Below are positions 9,471 to 19,000 of a DNA stretch of 64,000 bases, in pieces. This stretch comes from Trichormus_B sp936914905 (GTDB lineage: Bacteria; Cyanobacteriota; Cyanobacteriia; Cyanobacteriales; Nostocaceae), in assembly GCF_039871975.1 (NCBI RefSeq), contig NZ_JBDPLL010000001.1; one strand, written 5' to 3'. The position numbers and the translations under genes are program-made. Under the pieces are notes generated by a model that was not told the origin of the DNA, did not search any database, and worked only from the letters and a program-made list of their open reading frames with translations. Positions within the stretch are counted from its first letter, which is position 1. Each line of letters opens with the position of its first letter.

Positions 9471-9925
9471 TTAGAAATTGCCAAAAAATTGGGTGGGGCA
9501 GAGGTTTTCAATTATCATCAAGTTCCTGATATTCCCCGTCTGGTCAAGGCCTTGAGTTAACTCAAGGTTGGGGTACAGATGTAGTGATAGAGGCTACTGG
9601 CGTTCCTAGTGTGTGGGAAACAGTGATCGCTTGCGCCCGTCCTGGTGTAACTGTAAGTTTATTTGGTGGCTGTCCCAAAGATACAACAGTTACTGTAAAT
9701 ACCGAACACCTACATTATAGTGAATTAACTCTCAAAGGTATATTTCTCAAAGGTATATTTCTCAATACACCTGAATATGTAAGACTGGCATTGTTACTGA
9801 TAGCCAGCAGGAAGATTCCTTTTGAGTTGCTAATTAGTGAACATTGTCCATTAACAGATTTAGAAGAAGTATTTGCTGATATGAAAGCCCGTAAAGTAAT
9901 TAAAGTAGCAATGTTGCCCTGTTAG
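9471..9925 (+). pseudogene. Zinc-type alcohol dehydrogenase, C-terminal half only
   Basis: The fragment reads as the cofactor-domain half of a medium-chain dehydrogenase: EIAKKLGGAEVFNY, then VVIEATGVPSVWETVIACARPG, VSLFGGCP and LEEVFADMKARKVIKVAM. Everything before this, including all zinc ligands, is missing, and the fragment abuts IS relic A. An in-frame stop or frameshift lies near 9556. A 15-bp tandem duplication (9734-9763) repeats LKGIF. The gene is therefore dead. Confidence 0.8.
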
Positions 9926-10047
9926 TGATAAATATTTTAGAGGATGTTTGTAAAATCTCAACTAGTATAGAGCAACACTTTCACAATCCAACATCCCAAA
10001 TAATTACCTACCAATGGGCAATTGTGATGTCATTACTAAATAGGAAA

Positions 10048-10659
10048 ATGCTAAAGAAATCTTTACTTAACTTTTTAATTTTGCCTTTTTCGCTAATTTC
10101 TTCGTTATCAGGGCAAATACTCTTAAATTCCTCCACCCAGGCTTTACCAGGAGAAAGCACAGAGGAAGTAACGACCTGGATTCAAGGCCATCCTACCCTT
10201 CGTCCTAGAAGCGGGGAAAAATTATTTGTCAGCAAAAACGATACAGCTGCCCAAAGATTCACTTTTCAAGCATCAGTATTGGCTCCAGGTAAGGTAACTT
10301 TTACCAAAGACCGCAGCACAATACACACTGAACGCCTCAGTATCTATGATGGTGTTAATGGTGTTACCGTTGGGCGTCTTCAGGAATCTTTGCGGGTAAT
10401 TTATGGTTTGGATATTTATCAAGACTATAATCGAGCTCCGGTAGTTTACTACTATCCTAATCAGAGTGCAATTAATCAAGCTCGTCTAGCAAAAACGCCG
10501 ATTCGGGAAGCATTGAAGGGAGAGTTACGAGTAGGCGATCGCTACGCCTATTGGATAGAAATTGCTAAACCCAGAGACGGTAAAGCTTTGACTGGGCAAA
10601 TTACAGTTTTTCTTAAATCTGACCTGGATAAATTAGAAGCAGAACTGAGAACCCGTTAG
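10048..10659 (+). CDS. Exported hypothetical protein
   Basis: A 203-residue protein with a signal peptide (MLKKSLLNFLILPFSLISSL, cleavage likely after STQA). The mature part has a conserved-looking block TWIQGHPTLRPRSGEKLFV, a YYYPNQSAINQA segment and a C-terminal strand-rich portion. The ATG at 10048 is chosen because AGGA lies 4-8 bases upstream; the ATG at 10027 and a GTG at 9925 are alternatives. It resembles cyanobacterial exported proteins of unknown function. A periplasmic location is inferred. Confidence 0.65.
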   Translation: MLKKSLLNFLILPFSLISSLSGQILLNSSTQALPGESTEEVTTWIQGHPTLRPRSGEKLFVSKNDTAAQRFTFQASVLAPGKVTFTKDRSTIHTERLSIYDGVNGVTVGRLQESLRVIYGLDIYQDYNRAPVVYYYPNQSAINQARLAKTPIREALKGELRVGDRYAYWIEIAKPRDGKALTGQITVFLKSDLDKLEAELRTR

Positions 10660-10723
10660 CTTAACTAAGGATGTAGGTTCTTGAATTTTCTTGGTAGTAG
10701 CCTGCCGGAGGCACTATTTTGAA

Positions 10724-11095
10724 TCATCGTTCATCCTTGATCTTACCTCCCAGAGTTAAAATTTGCCATTTGCCGCAAAAAATACTTTCAGCAGCTAAGG
10801 AAATACGTTGCAAATCTTCCTGCAACAGTGGTGGCCAATCAACACCAGCTTTGCGTCCCGCCGCAAATAACTGTAAACCTCTAATACCTAATTTATATAA
10901 AGCAAAAGCCAGTTCTTTATCCAAACCAGGAGAATCTTTTAAAGCTTCAAATACCACCTTTAAGGCTAACAAAATTGAGGTAATTTGACCAGGTACTGGT
11001 GGTTTTCCTTGTTTAAGATGATTTAACAAGGCATATGATTTTTCCTCGTTTGTTGTTTGGTCTATGAGTAGTTTTCGCGCTATTTCGTAGTTCAT
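10724..11095 (-). CDS. Conserved cyanobacterial hypothetical protein, 123 aa
   Basis: An all-helical-looking soluble protein: MNYEIARKLLIDQTTNEE, then a proline-rich turn GKPPVPGQITSILLALKVVF and a C-terminal DWPPLLQEDLQRISLAAESIF. I recognise the pattern from other filamentous cyanobacteria but know no function. No catalytic motif is evident. It is convergent with the upstream gene and is followed upstream by repeat-rich DNA. Confidence 0.7.
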   Translation of the reverse strand: MNYEIARKLLIDQTTNEEKSYALLNHLKQGKPPVPGQITSILLALKVVFEALKDSPGLDKELAFALYKLGIRGLQLFAAGRKAGVDWPPLLQEDLQRISLAAESIFCGKWQILTLGGKIKDER

Positions 11096-11394
11096 ACAGG
11101 GAATGGGGAATAGGATCAGAGAGCAGGGGCAATACGGTTCAGTTAAGGAAAATTATCTGTTTAGTCAGGGGAAGTAGAGGTAGAGAAAGAGGCTGATCTA
11201 AACCATATTGGGAGCAAAAGGAAGAATGACTAATTAGTAGGTGGGTGTTAAAAATTGTCGTTATCACAAGGCAATAGGCAATAGGGAAGAGGTTTTGATC
11301 AATTTTACTTTTAGTTACATACTTCTCTCTGAGAAGCTGCTCCGCGTATACGGTTTTTTGTGCCTTCCTACTTATTCCAATTACCAATTAATTA
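11096..11394. other. Gene-free stretch
   Basis: Nothing convincing is seen. The open frame at 11139-11387 (minus) has no protein-like composition. Confidence 0.5.
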
Positions 11395-11562
11395 GACCTC
11401 TTGCATAATTAATTTCATCTTATAATTGAGGGTTGTCTTTGTTTTAGCCAAAAGTTAGAGTTACACGGTTATGTTTGAATTAGTGATCGCAAAGAACACC
11501 AAAAATACATAATAAAATCTAAAACTCTCTATCATACAACAGAAATAATTTTGCAAGAGGTC
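11395..11562 (+). mobile_element. MITE copy 2 (TA-flanked, 168 bp)
   Basis: Perfect terminal inverted repeats GACCTCTTGCA/TGCAAGAGGTC, flanked by TA on each side, with a body homologous to copies 1, 3 and 4. It is non-coding. Its right end is 15 bp from the 3' end of the GIY-YIG gene. Confidence 0.88.
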
Positions 11563-11576
11563 TATTATCTTCTTCG

Positions 11577-12122
11577 TTATTTCAAATCTAGCAAACCTTC
11601 TTCTTTTAATTTAGGATTAAAACGAATCTGACTTTTTAAACCCCGTGTTTTTAATACCTCTAAAATTTCAGCTTCAACACGCCGGGCTACATTTTTAACA
11701 AGTTTCATTTTTACTAAATCATCAATTAAGAGATTTTGATAATTAGTCTTTTCTTCATGTGTCATTAATACCAGACTATTAATAGGATCAATCCAGTTTT
11801 CTTTATTTTTAGCAGTTGCTAAACTAACAGAACCATTTTCACATATCCAAGCATTTTTAATATTTTCTAAAACCGTGCGATTAGGACTTTCAACAGTTTG
11901 TACCTTCACCCAATAACATTCATTTGGTTGACGGACTAAATGTTGCTTCAGACTGAGATAAATATTACGAGAATAACCAACAAATTGGAGAATTTTTTCT
12001 TGATTAAAAATAGCATAAACTCCTATTTGACCTTGGAATTGTTCTGGTAATTCACCAACATCATCAATATAAGCAACATATTCTAGACTGCCTAAAGGAA
12101 GAGGATTAGTTTGAGTAGTCAT
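11577..12122 (-). CDS. GIY-YIG nuclease family protein
   Basis: 181 residues with an N-terminal GIY-YIG-like fold: GVYAIFN (the GIY strand) followed by LQFVGYSRNIYLSLKQHL (the YIG strand and helix) and later NRTVLENIKNAW, the region of the metal-binding glutamate. The C-terminal third is helical and basic. It probably cleaves or binds branched or damaged DNA, but stand-alone cyanobacterial members are uncharacterised. The stop codon lies just beyond MITE copy 2, which may have replaced its native 3' flank. Confidence 0.75.
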   Translation of the reverse strand: MTTQTNPLPLGSLEYVAYIDDVGELPEQFQGQIGVYAIFNQEKILQFVGYSRNIYLSLKQHLVRQPNECYWVKVQTVESPNRTVLENIKNAWICENGSVSLATAKNKENWIDPINSLVLMTHEEKTNYQNLLIDDLVKMKLVKNVARRVEAEILEVLKTRGLKSQIRFNPKLKEEGLLDLK

Positions 12123-12204
12123 AATCGAAATTTAAAATTGACTAAAATTTACTATTTGTCTCAGTAATTGAGATACCCTTTTGCGGTAAAGCTTGGACTT
12201 ATCT

Positions 12205-12252
12205 CATACTGATAGCGTAGCATGACTTAAGCCATGCTACGCTATCAGTATG
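12205..12252. repeat. 20-bp-arm palindrome
   Basis: Perfect inverted repeat: 12205-12224 pairs with 12233-12252 around an 8-nt centre that itself contains CTTAAG. It lies downstream of the 12.3-14 kb relics and upstream of GIY-YIG on the minus strand. It could be an extragenic palindrome or a factor-independent terminator, but it has no T-run. Confidence 0.75.
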
Positions 12253-12263
12253 ACAAGACAGGA

Positions 12264-12386
12264 TCATTTATTTTGTGGTTTACTCTTAGCGTTATCCACA
12301 CCAGTCTTAAATTTGGTTGTTACCTCTGTCTCTAACCCCTTCAGAACACCTTCAACATCTGACTTAGTCTTCTGAATAAATGCCAT
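12264..12386 (-). CDS. Small ORF downstream of the broken YbjN gene, 40 aa
   Basis: The frame reads MAFIQKTKSDVEGVLKGLET and continues to DNAKSKPQNK-stop, charged and helical. The frame is open upstream to a stop near 12421, so it may be the remaining tail of a longer gene. No family is recognised. It is on the same strand as the YbjN relic and 50 bp after it. Confidence 0.3.
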   Translation of the reverse strand: MAFIQKTKSDVEGVLKGLETEVTTKFKTGVDNAKSKPQNK

Positions 12387-12435
12387 CAATATCGGTGGCA
12401 AACTTGGAATCAGCCTAGTGGAAAATATTTATTGG

Positions 12436-13476
12436 TTAGAATCCAAGCCTATCTAGAGGATTTTCAGGGAGATTTTTGATCAATTTGTCAAAAAAGCCTA
12501 ACTGCTCTCTAAATTGTTCACTCTCGAGTAAATATATTAATTCTTTACCACCTAGCAACTTATCTGTAGGTAGTTCTTCCAGGCGCTTGTTCATCTGACC
12601 AAGTAGTATGTCCAAATTTTCTATACCTAGGTTGATATCAGAATTATCCAATGCTTCTCCATATTGTTTAACCCAATCTTTTAATTGCTGTATAAATAAT
12701 CTTGTCTGTCTTGCCATTCTTGAATAACGTTGGATTAATTTGAGAATGATTGCCAGAAATTTAGTGTTGGTAAAGAACCTAAATGATTGATCAAATACTT
12801 CTGTTCCCACATCACCTAATCTAGCAATCATCAATCTTTTGACTTTCTCCAAAATTACTTGGGTTTGTTTACGCTGATAAGGTTCCACGATCTGCAATGC
12901 TTGATGTAATTGACCAATTTCATCTGGTGTTATTCTGGCTAATAGATGAGATTGTCTTTCCAGGATTTTTCCGGACTGTTGTTGTATTCCTAGTGGCGAA
13001 CTTGAGTTAACCATCAATTCTTTTCGGTCTTCAGTAGGTGTAACAACTAAAACCTGTTTCTGTTCATCTGATGATTGGGCAATATCTGGAATTAGTTCAA
13101 TTTGGTTAATTGGTTTTTCTGCCGACACATCCCCAGAAATTACAGAGATTATCTCTGGCAGATATTCGTCCATCATTGCTATTTTAGTCTAAACCAACCG
13201 TTTGATAAGTGCAAAACTAGGTCTATCACCTTTTACATCAATACTAGTTTTATAGGGAATCTCACCATCACTAAAATCTATTTCAAAGTTACCAATAACT
13301 ATACCAAAATTACCTCTAGCAATGAACTCAGCTACAGCCATTCGTTGAGATTTTAGGGTATTTTGGGGGCAAAACGAATTTTTCCTCTTCTTCTCTAGCT
13401 TCCACGTAGCAGTTCCATCTGCCATGTTCTCCTTGAAACCCCAGACCCAAAGCTAGTTTTCCTTGAATTTTGGTGA
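12436..13476 (-). pseudogene. YbjN-domain protein, broken by an in-frame TAG and a frameshift
   Basis: From about 13476 the frame reads KIQGKLALGLGFQGEHGRWN and a conserved EAREEEEKF. A small deletion then shifts frame near 13370, giving PQNTLKSQRMAVAEFIARGN and GNFEIDFSDGEIPYKTSIDV. After LIKRLV comes TAG (13189-13191), where the family has Tyr. The same frame then continues TKIAMMDEYLPEIISVI for a further 246 codons: a helical region with no recognised domain, ending NPLDRLGF. YbjN domains are type-III-chaperone-like folds common in cyanobacteria. A 246-aa product from the ATG at 13176 could in principle still be made. Confidence 0.8.
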
Positions 13477-13486
13477 ATGGCTAATC

Positions 13487-14010
13487 TTATTGGGTAAGAA
13501 AGTTAACTATTGCCTGAAAAATTGGTTGTGTTAAAGTGTTATTTTCGGTTGTTGGTTCTGGGATATCTTGGGTTAATTCTTGGAAGAAGTTGGATATCGC
13601 TCCGATAGATTCATTGGTAAATTCTTTAGCTGTAAAGTTCAGACTACCACTGACTAAATCTTGAAAGAAATTAGTGATACTCTGAGATATTTCTTCACTG
13701 AAAGGTGTTTCTTTTGAAAGGGTTTTGGGACTAACACTAAGAGCAAAATATCCGGTAGGTATCCTGTTTCACCTGATTCTTGTTGCTGTTTTACTGGCTT
13801 TAGCTGCATCTATATCAGGGGGTTTGGCTCCCGCTTCCAGCTTCTCTAATGGTTTGACTTCTTTGGGTGTAATATCACTGCTTTCAAGTGCTTCCTTCAT
13901 TTTCTCAGCAACCGGGCCAGCAGCTTGCGCTGTTGCATCTTTAGCATTAGCATTACTCGATAAGTTTCCCCCAACGGAGTCCAGCAGATTACTATCTTTA
14001 AACCCAGATT
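13487..14010 (-). pseudogene. Decayed gene of unknown function upstream of YbjN
   Basis: From the edge of IS relic B the minus strand reads protein-like sequence, including KDATAQAAGPVAEKMKEALE and KLEAGAKPPDIDAAKASKTA. One frameshift or stop comes near 13770. It then reads TNFFQDLVSGSLNFTAKEFT to a TAA at 13487, eleven bases before the YbjN relic. It is helical and Ala/Ser/Lys-rich with no recognised family. IS relic B seems to have removed its 5' end. Confidence 0.5.
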
Positions 14011-14014
14011 TGGC

Positions 14015-14816
14015 ACTTCATTTCGAAGTATATTTACAAATGTAAAGACATACAAAAAGCTACGTAGTAAACACATACTTGAAATAGTCTAAAAATCGAT
14101 AATACAATAAAAATTGCCAACGAATTGGAACTCGTAAGTATTGACAATAAATTCAGGATAAAAGAGGAGAAAATGGATGTAAATGATCCTGAATTAAATA
14201 AAAATACCCAGTAATATGAATTACCAAAAAGAGGAGTTTGAGGGCAATAACTTGGATCACTTGGGAATAATAGCAGGAATAATAATAGTCAAAGCAATCA
14301 TTCTGAATGGACTAGGTTTTGTATGGAGACTATTCTATATTATTTCCTCAATTTTTTGACGGAGAAGCTATAGAACATTTATTAGAAGCGGGAATTGAAG
14401 GTGAAGATTTAAATGATAATAAAATAGGCAGAGTAATGGATAAGCTATATATGGATTAACTAAATTATTCCTAATAATTGCCTTAGAATTAGTAAAAAAA
14501 TATGGAGGACCAACCAAATATTCCCATTTAAATTCAACCTCATTGCATTTGCATGGAGAGTATAATAATTGCCTAGATAATCTAGGACAAGAATTATTGG
14601 ATATTTCAGAGCCAGTGCGTTGGGCGGGTTTCCCGATTTGAGGCAACTGGCGTATGTTTTTATATGTTTTTAAGGGATTCATTTTCTGATTACACAAGGA
14701 GTTCATAGGATTCTGAACTTGACAGAGGAACGTTGTCTAATTTTGCAATTCCTACCTACAATTTGTCAAAAGTATTATTTATTTTCTTACTTTTCAAATC
14801 TCTAATTCACTATTGC
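14015..14816 (+). mobile_element. IS1634-type relic B (DUF4277 transposase, decayed)
   Basis: Second copy of the element at 8802, with the same left end (ACTTCA...GAAGTA), the same leader ending AAAGAGGAGAAA-ATG, and the same right end CACTATTGC (14816). It keeps a piece missing from copy A: VKAIILNGLGFVWRLFY, then DGEAIEHLLEAGIEGEDLND, which supports the IS1634/DUF4277 assignment. Several frameshifts and the missing catalytic half make it non-functional. Confidence 0.72.
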
Positions 14817-15049
14817 ATAGTCTTGTATTTTCATAGGTGATTGAAAAATTCAAATTAAACATTGTTGTCTAACTAGCTTTTTTTACACAATAAGAAAGCT
14901 GGAACTTTGACGTGCATAATTTATATTTTCATGGCTACTGGATTTTTAAAAACTATAGTTCTGAATTGCCTGTAAGTGTAGTCTATGTATACTACTTACT
15001 GAAGTACTGAATGTGGGCTATAAATGTGGGCTATAAAGGTACTTTTATA

Positions 15050-15560
15050 CTACTTTACCTCTTCTTTTTGAGTCTGTTCTTCTGGTGTTTGGTCTTGTTG
15101 GGGCTCAATCGGCTCAGTTTTAAGCTGAACGACAAAGGTATGCGGTGCACACTGATTGGGCCCTGGTGTGTCCCAGGAGTTAAAATAGCTTTTGGAAGTT
15201 TTGTATTGCCCGCTATACATTTACCCAACCCCCGTAGTAGAATTTTTTAGGTGTTGTTGCCAGAAATCACTTCTGATTATTTCTGCTTTATTTCCACCCA
15301 ACTTATCTAAAGCCAATAACCACAACCGAGCTACAGCGGGAGCAAGTTGTTAGGCTTATTCTTCTGTGTTCCTGACTCAGTTGTTTAATTTCAACAGCTT
15401 CAGAGAAAATATTTTAGTCTCGCAACTCAGTATATACCCTTACTTGTATAGGTGTAAAGGTAAAAAACTGAATTTTTGAGTAAATCACCAAATCATCAAT
15501 AGACCTGTCTATAAAAGCTAAAAAGCTCACTGTAAAGGGATTACAGGAGATTTAATTGAG
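15050..15560 (-). pseudogene. Decayed gene, about 160 codons, family unknown
   Basis: Starting near a GTG at 15530, the minus strand reads SFLAFIDRSIDDLVIYSKIQ and TPIQVRVYTELRD, then a stop codon, then NIFSEAVEIKQLSQEHR. A frameshift leads into QLAPAVARLWLLALDKLGGN and RSDFWQQHLKNSTTGVG, then TAA, and in the same frame MYSGQYKTSKSYFNSWDTPG to a Q/E-rich tail ending at TAG (15050). The last 56 codons could still be translated. I do not recognise the family. Confidence 0.6.
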
Positions 15561-15725
15561 ATAAAATAGCTATCGTTACTGAACGTAAAAATGAGGGTTT
15601 GGGGATGAAAATCTCAAAATTATCAGAAATTTTGAGAAACATAGCTTTCTAAAAAGGTAAATGTGAAATCTGATAATTCAAATATTATGGCTTAGTATAA
15701 ATGAAGGATTTAGATGTAACCTAAC

Positions 15726-15908
15726 TCATCCACATACCGTCTCTATCACCTGACTATAAGGATGTCGAGCTAGACGAAATCTGTCACTGGCAACTCGAAA
15801 AATTTTCACCCTACAAATGAGATATTCAACAAAAATTCTTCTAGAAGATAATTCCTTATTCTCTTCTTCTTCAGTTTTGGACAGTTCGGTTTTTTTAGCT
15901 TTTCGTAA
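15726..15908 (-). pseudogene. C-terminal fragment of an IS5-type (DDE_Tnp_4) transposase
   Basis: The frame contains ENKELSSRRIFVEYLICRVK and IFRVASDRFRLARH, ending ETVCG-stop. It matches the last catalytic Glu region of IS5-family transposases (consensus SSRRIFVEHLIRxVKIFRVASERF...TVCGLVRLR). The final Leu codon is replaced by TGA and the N-terminal two thirds are absent. A related relic lies at 61905-62500. Confidence 0.75.
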
Positions 15909-15943
15909 GCTGTGGTAATAAGTTCTTCTCCTATGGTAATTAC

Positions 15944-15980
15944 TAAAAAAAGGCAAAAGAATTTAATTTTTTGCCTTTTA
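15944..15980 (-). terminator. Intrinsic terminator of the rpoBC1C2 operon
   Basis: On the minus strand an AAAAGGCAAAA/TTTTGCCTTTT stem is followed by a run of T, about 50 bp after the rpoC2 stop codon. Confidence 0.75.
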
Positions 15981-16029
15981 AATTATTGCCGTTTACCTCA
16001 ATTGAGACTATCGTGGGCAATCGACTTTA

Positions 16030-19000
16030 TTATTCATAGTAATCATCATCTTCTTCCTCCTCATCATCATCATCATCATCATCTACAAGGTCGCTGACCT
16101 CATCAGCAATCAAATCATCATCATCCAAAATTGATCTTTCTCCCCGTCTACCACCATAGCTACCATCTCCCAAACTAGGACTATCTAAGCTATAAAGTTT
16201 AGCAGTGCGGTCATCCAGCACCATATCCAACGGGTCATCAACCTCATCCAAAACCCCAGTACCCAAATCAGTACCATAGTCCTCAATGGTACTGGGTTCA
16301 TCATAAGTGTTGTAACCTGTACCAGCAGGAATCAACCGCCCAATGATCACGTTTTCTTTCAGACCCCGCAGCCAATCAGATTTACCCTCAATGGCTGCTT
16401 CCGTCAGCACCCTGGTAGTTTCTTGGAAAGAAGCCGCAGAAATAAAGCTGTCAGTATTCAACGAAGCCTTGGTAATCCCCAACAATACAGGAGTATATTG
16501 TGCCTTGGCACCACCAGTAATGGACATAGCCTCATTCACCTGTTCCACTTGGCGCAATTCCACCAACTCACCAGGCAACATGGTCGTATCTCCACCATCG
16601 TCAATGCGGACTTTGTTGGTCATCTGCCGCACAATCACCTCAATGTGCTTATCAGCAATGTCAATGCCTTGAGACTGATACACCATCTGCACTTCATTCA
16701 CCAAAAAGCTCTGTACCTTCTGCAAGGCATGACTAGCACAGGCATAAATACCATCATCAGAACCGAGACTAAAGAAAATTTCCAAAATCTCATGGGGGTT
16801 GGAGGGTCCATCAGTCAGGGGTTGACCAGCCCAAACATGAGCGCCATCAGGAATCATCAGGTTTTGTCCAGGACCAAGGGGATAGTCAGTCACCACACCA
16901 TTGGATTCCACAACTTTTATGGCATAAGCTTCTCGTGAGATTAATGCTTCATCACCATCACCATACACCACCTTCACTTCGCCAGGACGACGGCACAAAA
17001 TACAGGCTTCCTTGGGTTTACGAGCTTCCAGCAGTTCCTCAATGCGGGGGAGACCTTGAATAATGTCTCCTGTCTTGGCTCGCTCAAACACCAACAGCAC
17101 CAAGTTGTCACCCCGTTGCACCAAGTCCCCATCTTCAATTTGCAACACTGCACCAGGACTGACTCGGTAGGGACGACCAACTCGGATAGTTATCAGTGAA
17201 CTGTTATCAGTTATCAGTGCAGCAGAATTTTCTGCCTCCTGCCTTCTGCCTCCTGCCTCCTGCCTCCTGATTTCTACCACCTGTCCTGAATCTGGTGCAA
17301 ATACACCAGGGGCAATTTCTGCACCTTCCACTAACAGGTCGCCTTTTTTAACCTTGGGTGGAGCAGTGCTGGAGATGGTGATCATGTCGCTGTCGCGCAG
17401 CACCAAACAGCGTCGCACTGCTTCTGTGCCTTTGCGGACACCACGGACTACACCGCCGTCCTTACACAAAATCTGTGTCCGTGCCACCACAGCACCAGGG
17501 GCAATGGTTAACCCATCTTCCACTTCCAATGTAGTTTGGGTGCTGCCTTGGGTGGCATCAGCAGTGATATCTCGCCGCACTACCAAAGATTCCAAAATTA
17601 CTAACTGCAATCTTTGAACCTCAGCATTTTCTGTATCTGGGACTAGTTCAATATCCGCAGCCAGAGGTGAGGCATTGTGGTCTTGTTCCCCTTCCTGCTC
17701 AATTTCCAACACCAGTTGGGTCCGCAGCAGTTCCACTCCTTCTACAGATTTGACCCGTTCGGAATCCTTGTAGGGTAAACGCTGCACTGCTCGCAACTGA
17801 ATGGAACGACCTGTTTGTTGACTCACTGAAGTCGAAGGCACATCGGGATTGTTGGGTACATCAAATTCAATTACCGGACGGCTTAATAATGCAGGTCCTT
17901 CTGGGGACTCTATGTATTGGATATACCTCAGTTCGGTGGCTATTGTGCCTTGGAATTCTTCTCCTGGTTGGACAAAGGTGTTATCCCTGCCCAACACTGC
18001 CTCTGGATCATCCACCATCAGCAGTTCACCTGGTTTAATCACCACTTCTCTGAGGATGTCGTTTTTCTGGGTAACTTCAATCACTCCGCTGGTTTGACAG
18101 AAAATCTCTCTTACCACCTCTGTCCCAGCTTCTACATACTGCCCATCTTCCACCAACAACAAAGAAATGTCTTTGTTCACTTCGTGGGTTTCTTCAGGAA
18201 TCCACAGCAGTGTGCCACCAGTGACTACTTCATAGCCTAATTTAGCCTTGCCTTTTTTCTGGACTTCAATGCCAGCAAACTTCAAGAACCCACCGGTAGT
18301 GGTGCGATAACGGTCATCAATCAATTCCGCTACCACCTGCCCATTTTGGACCTTTGTCCCTGGTGTAGCCCGGAGGTTGAAAGTCTGGGAAGAAGGTGAT
18401 AGTGAAGAGGTATCTTCCTCATTGATATTTCTGGCACCTGTTCCCTGTTCCCTGTTCCCTTCCCCTGTATGAATCAAATAGTGGTTGCGTCCTTGGGAAC
18501 TCTGGACTGTCACTGTGGCTTGGTCTAAGACTACAGAGGCGGTGATAATTTCAATTTCTCTGGTGGCCTTGCCGGGGATGGCCTCTGGTAGACGCACTAC
18601 CCCACCATGGACACTGGTTAATTTGGTTTCTGCCAAGACTCCATTAGAAGCGATCGCATCACCGTTATTCACTACCAACTCTGCACCTGGTGGCAAGTTA
18701 TACACCTCCCCAGACAAAATCCAAATTAATCCCCCTCTGGAAGCGGTAGTGGTGGTGTTGCCTTGACGGTCGGTTTTTTGTTCTGCCACCACATCGGCAA
18801 ACTGCACTTCCCCAGCTAAGTCGGAGGCCACGTCTTTAACCGCTTTTTCTGTATTGGCTCTGGCGGTTCTACCTCCCAGGGCGACTTCTGCCAACAACTG
18901 TGCCGCTTTTACCTGTTGCCCTGGCATAATATACAGGGTTGAACCTTGGGTGATAGAAATTTCTTGGTTTTCCACCCCTGGATTTTTGGCTTCCAATACC

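Noticed and set aside
13725..14045. 106-codon plus-strand frame with hydrophobic character
   Set aside because: The minus strand of the same DNA gives better protein-like sequence (KDATAQAAGPVAEKMKEALE); the plus frame is its shadow and runs into IS relic B.
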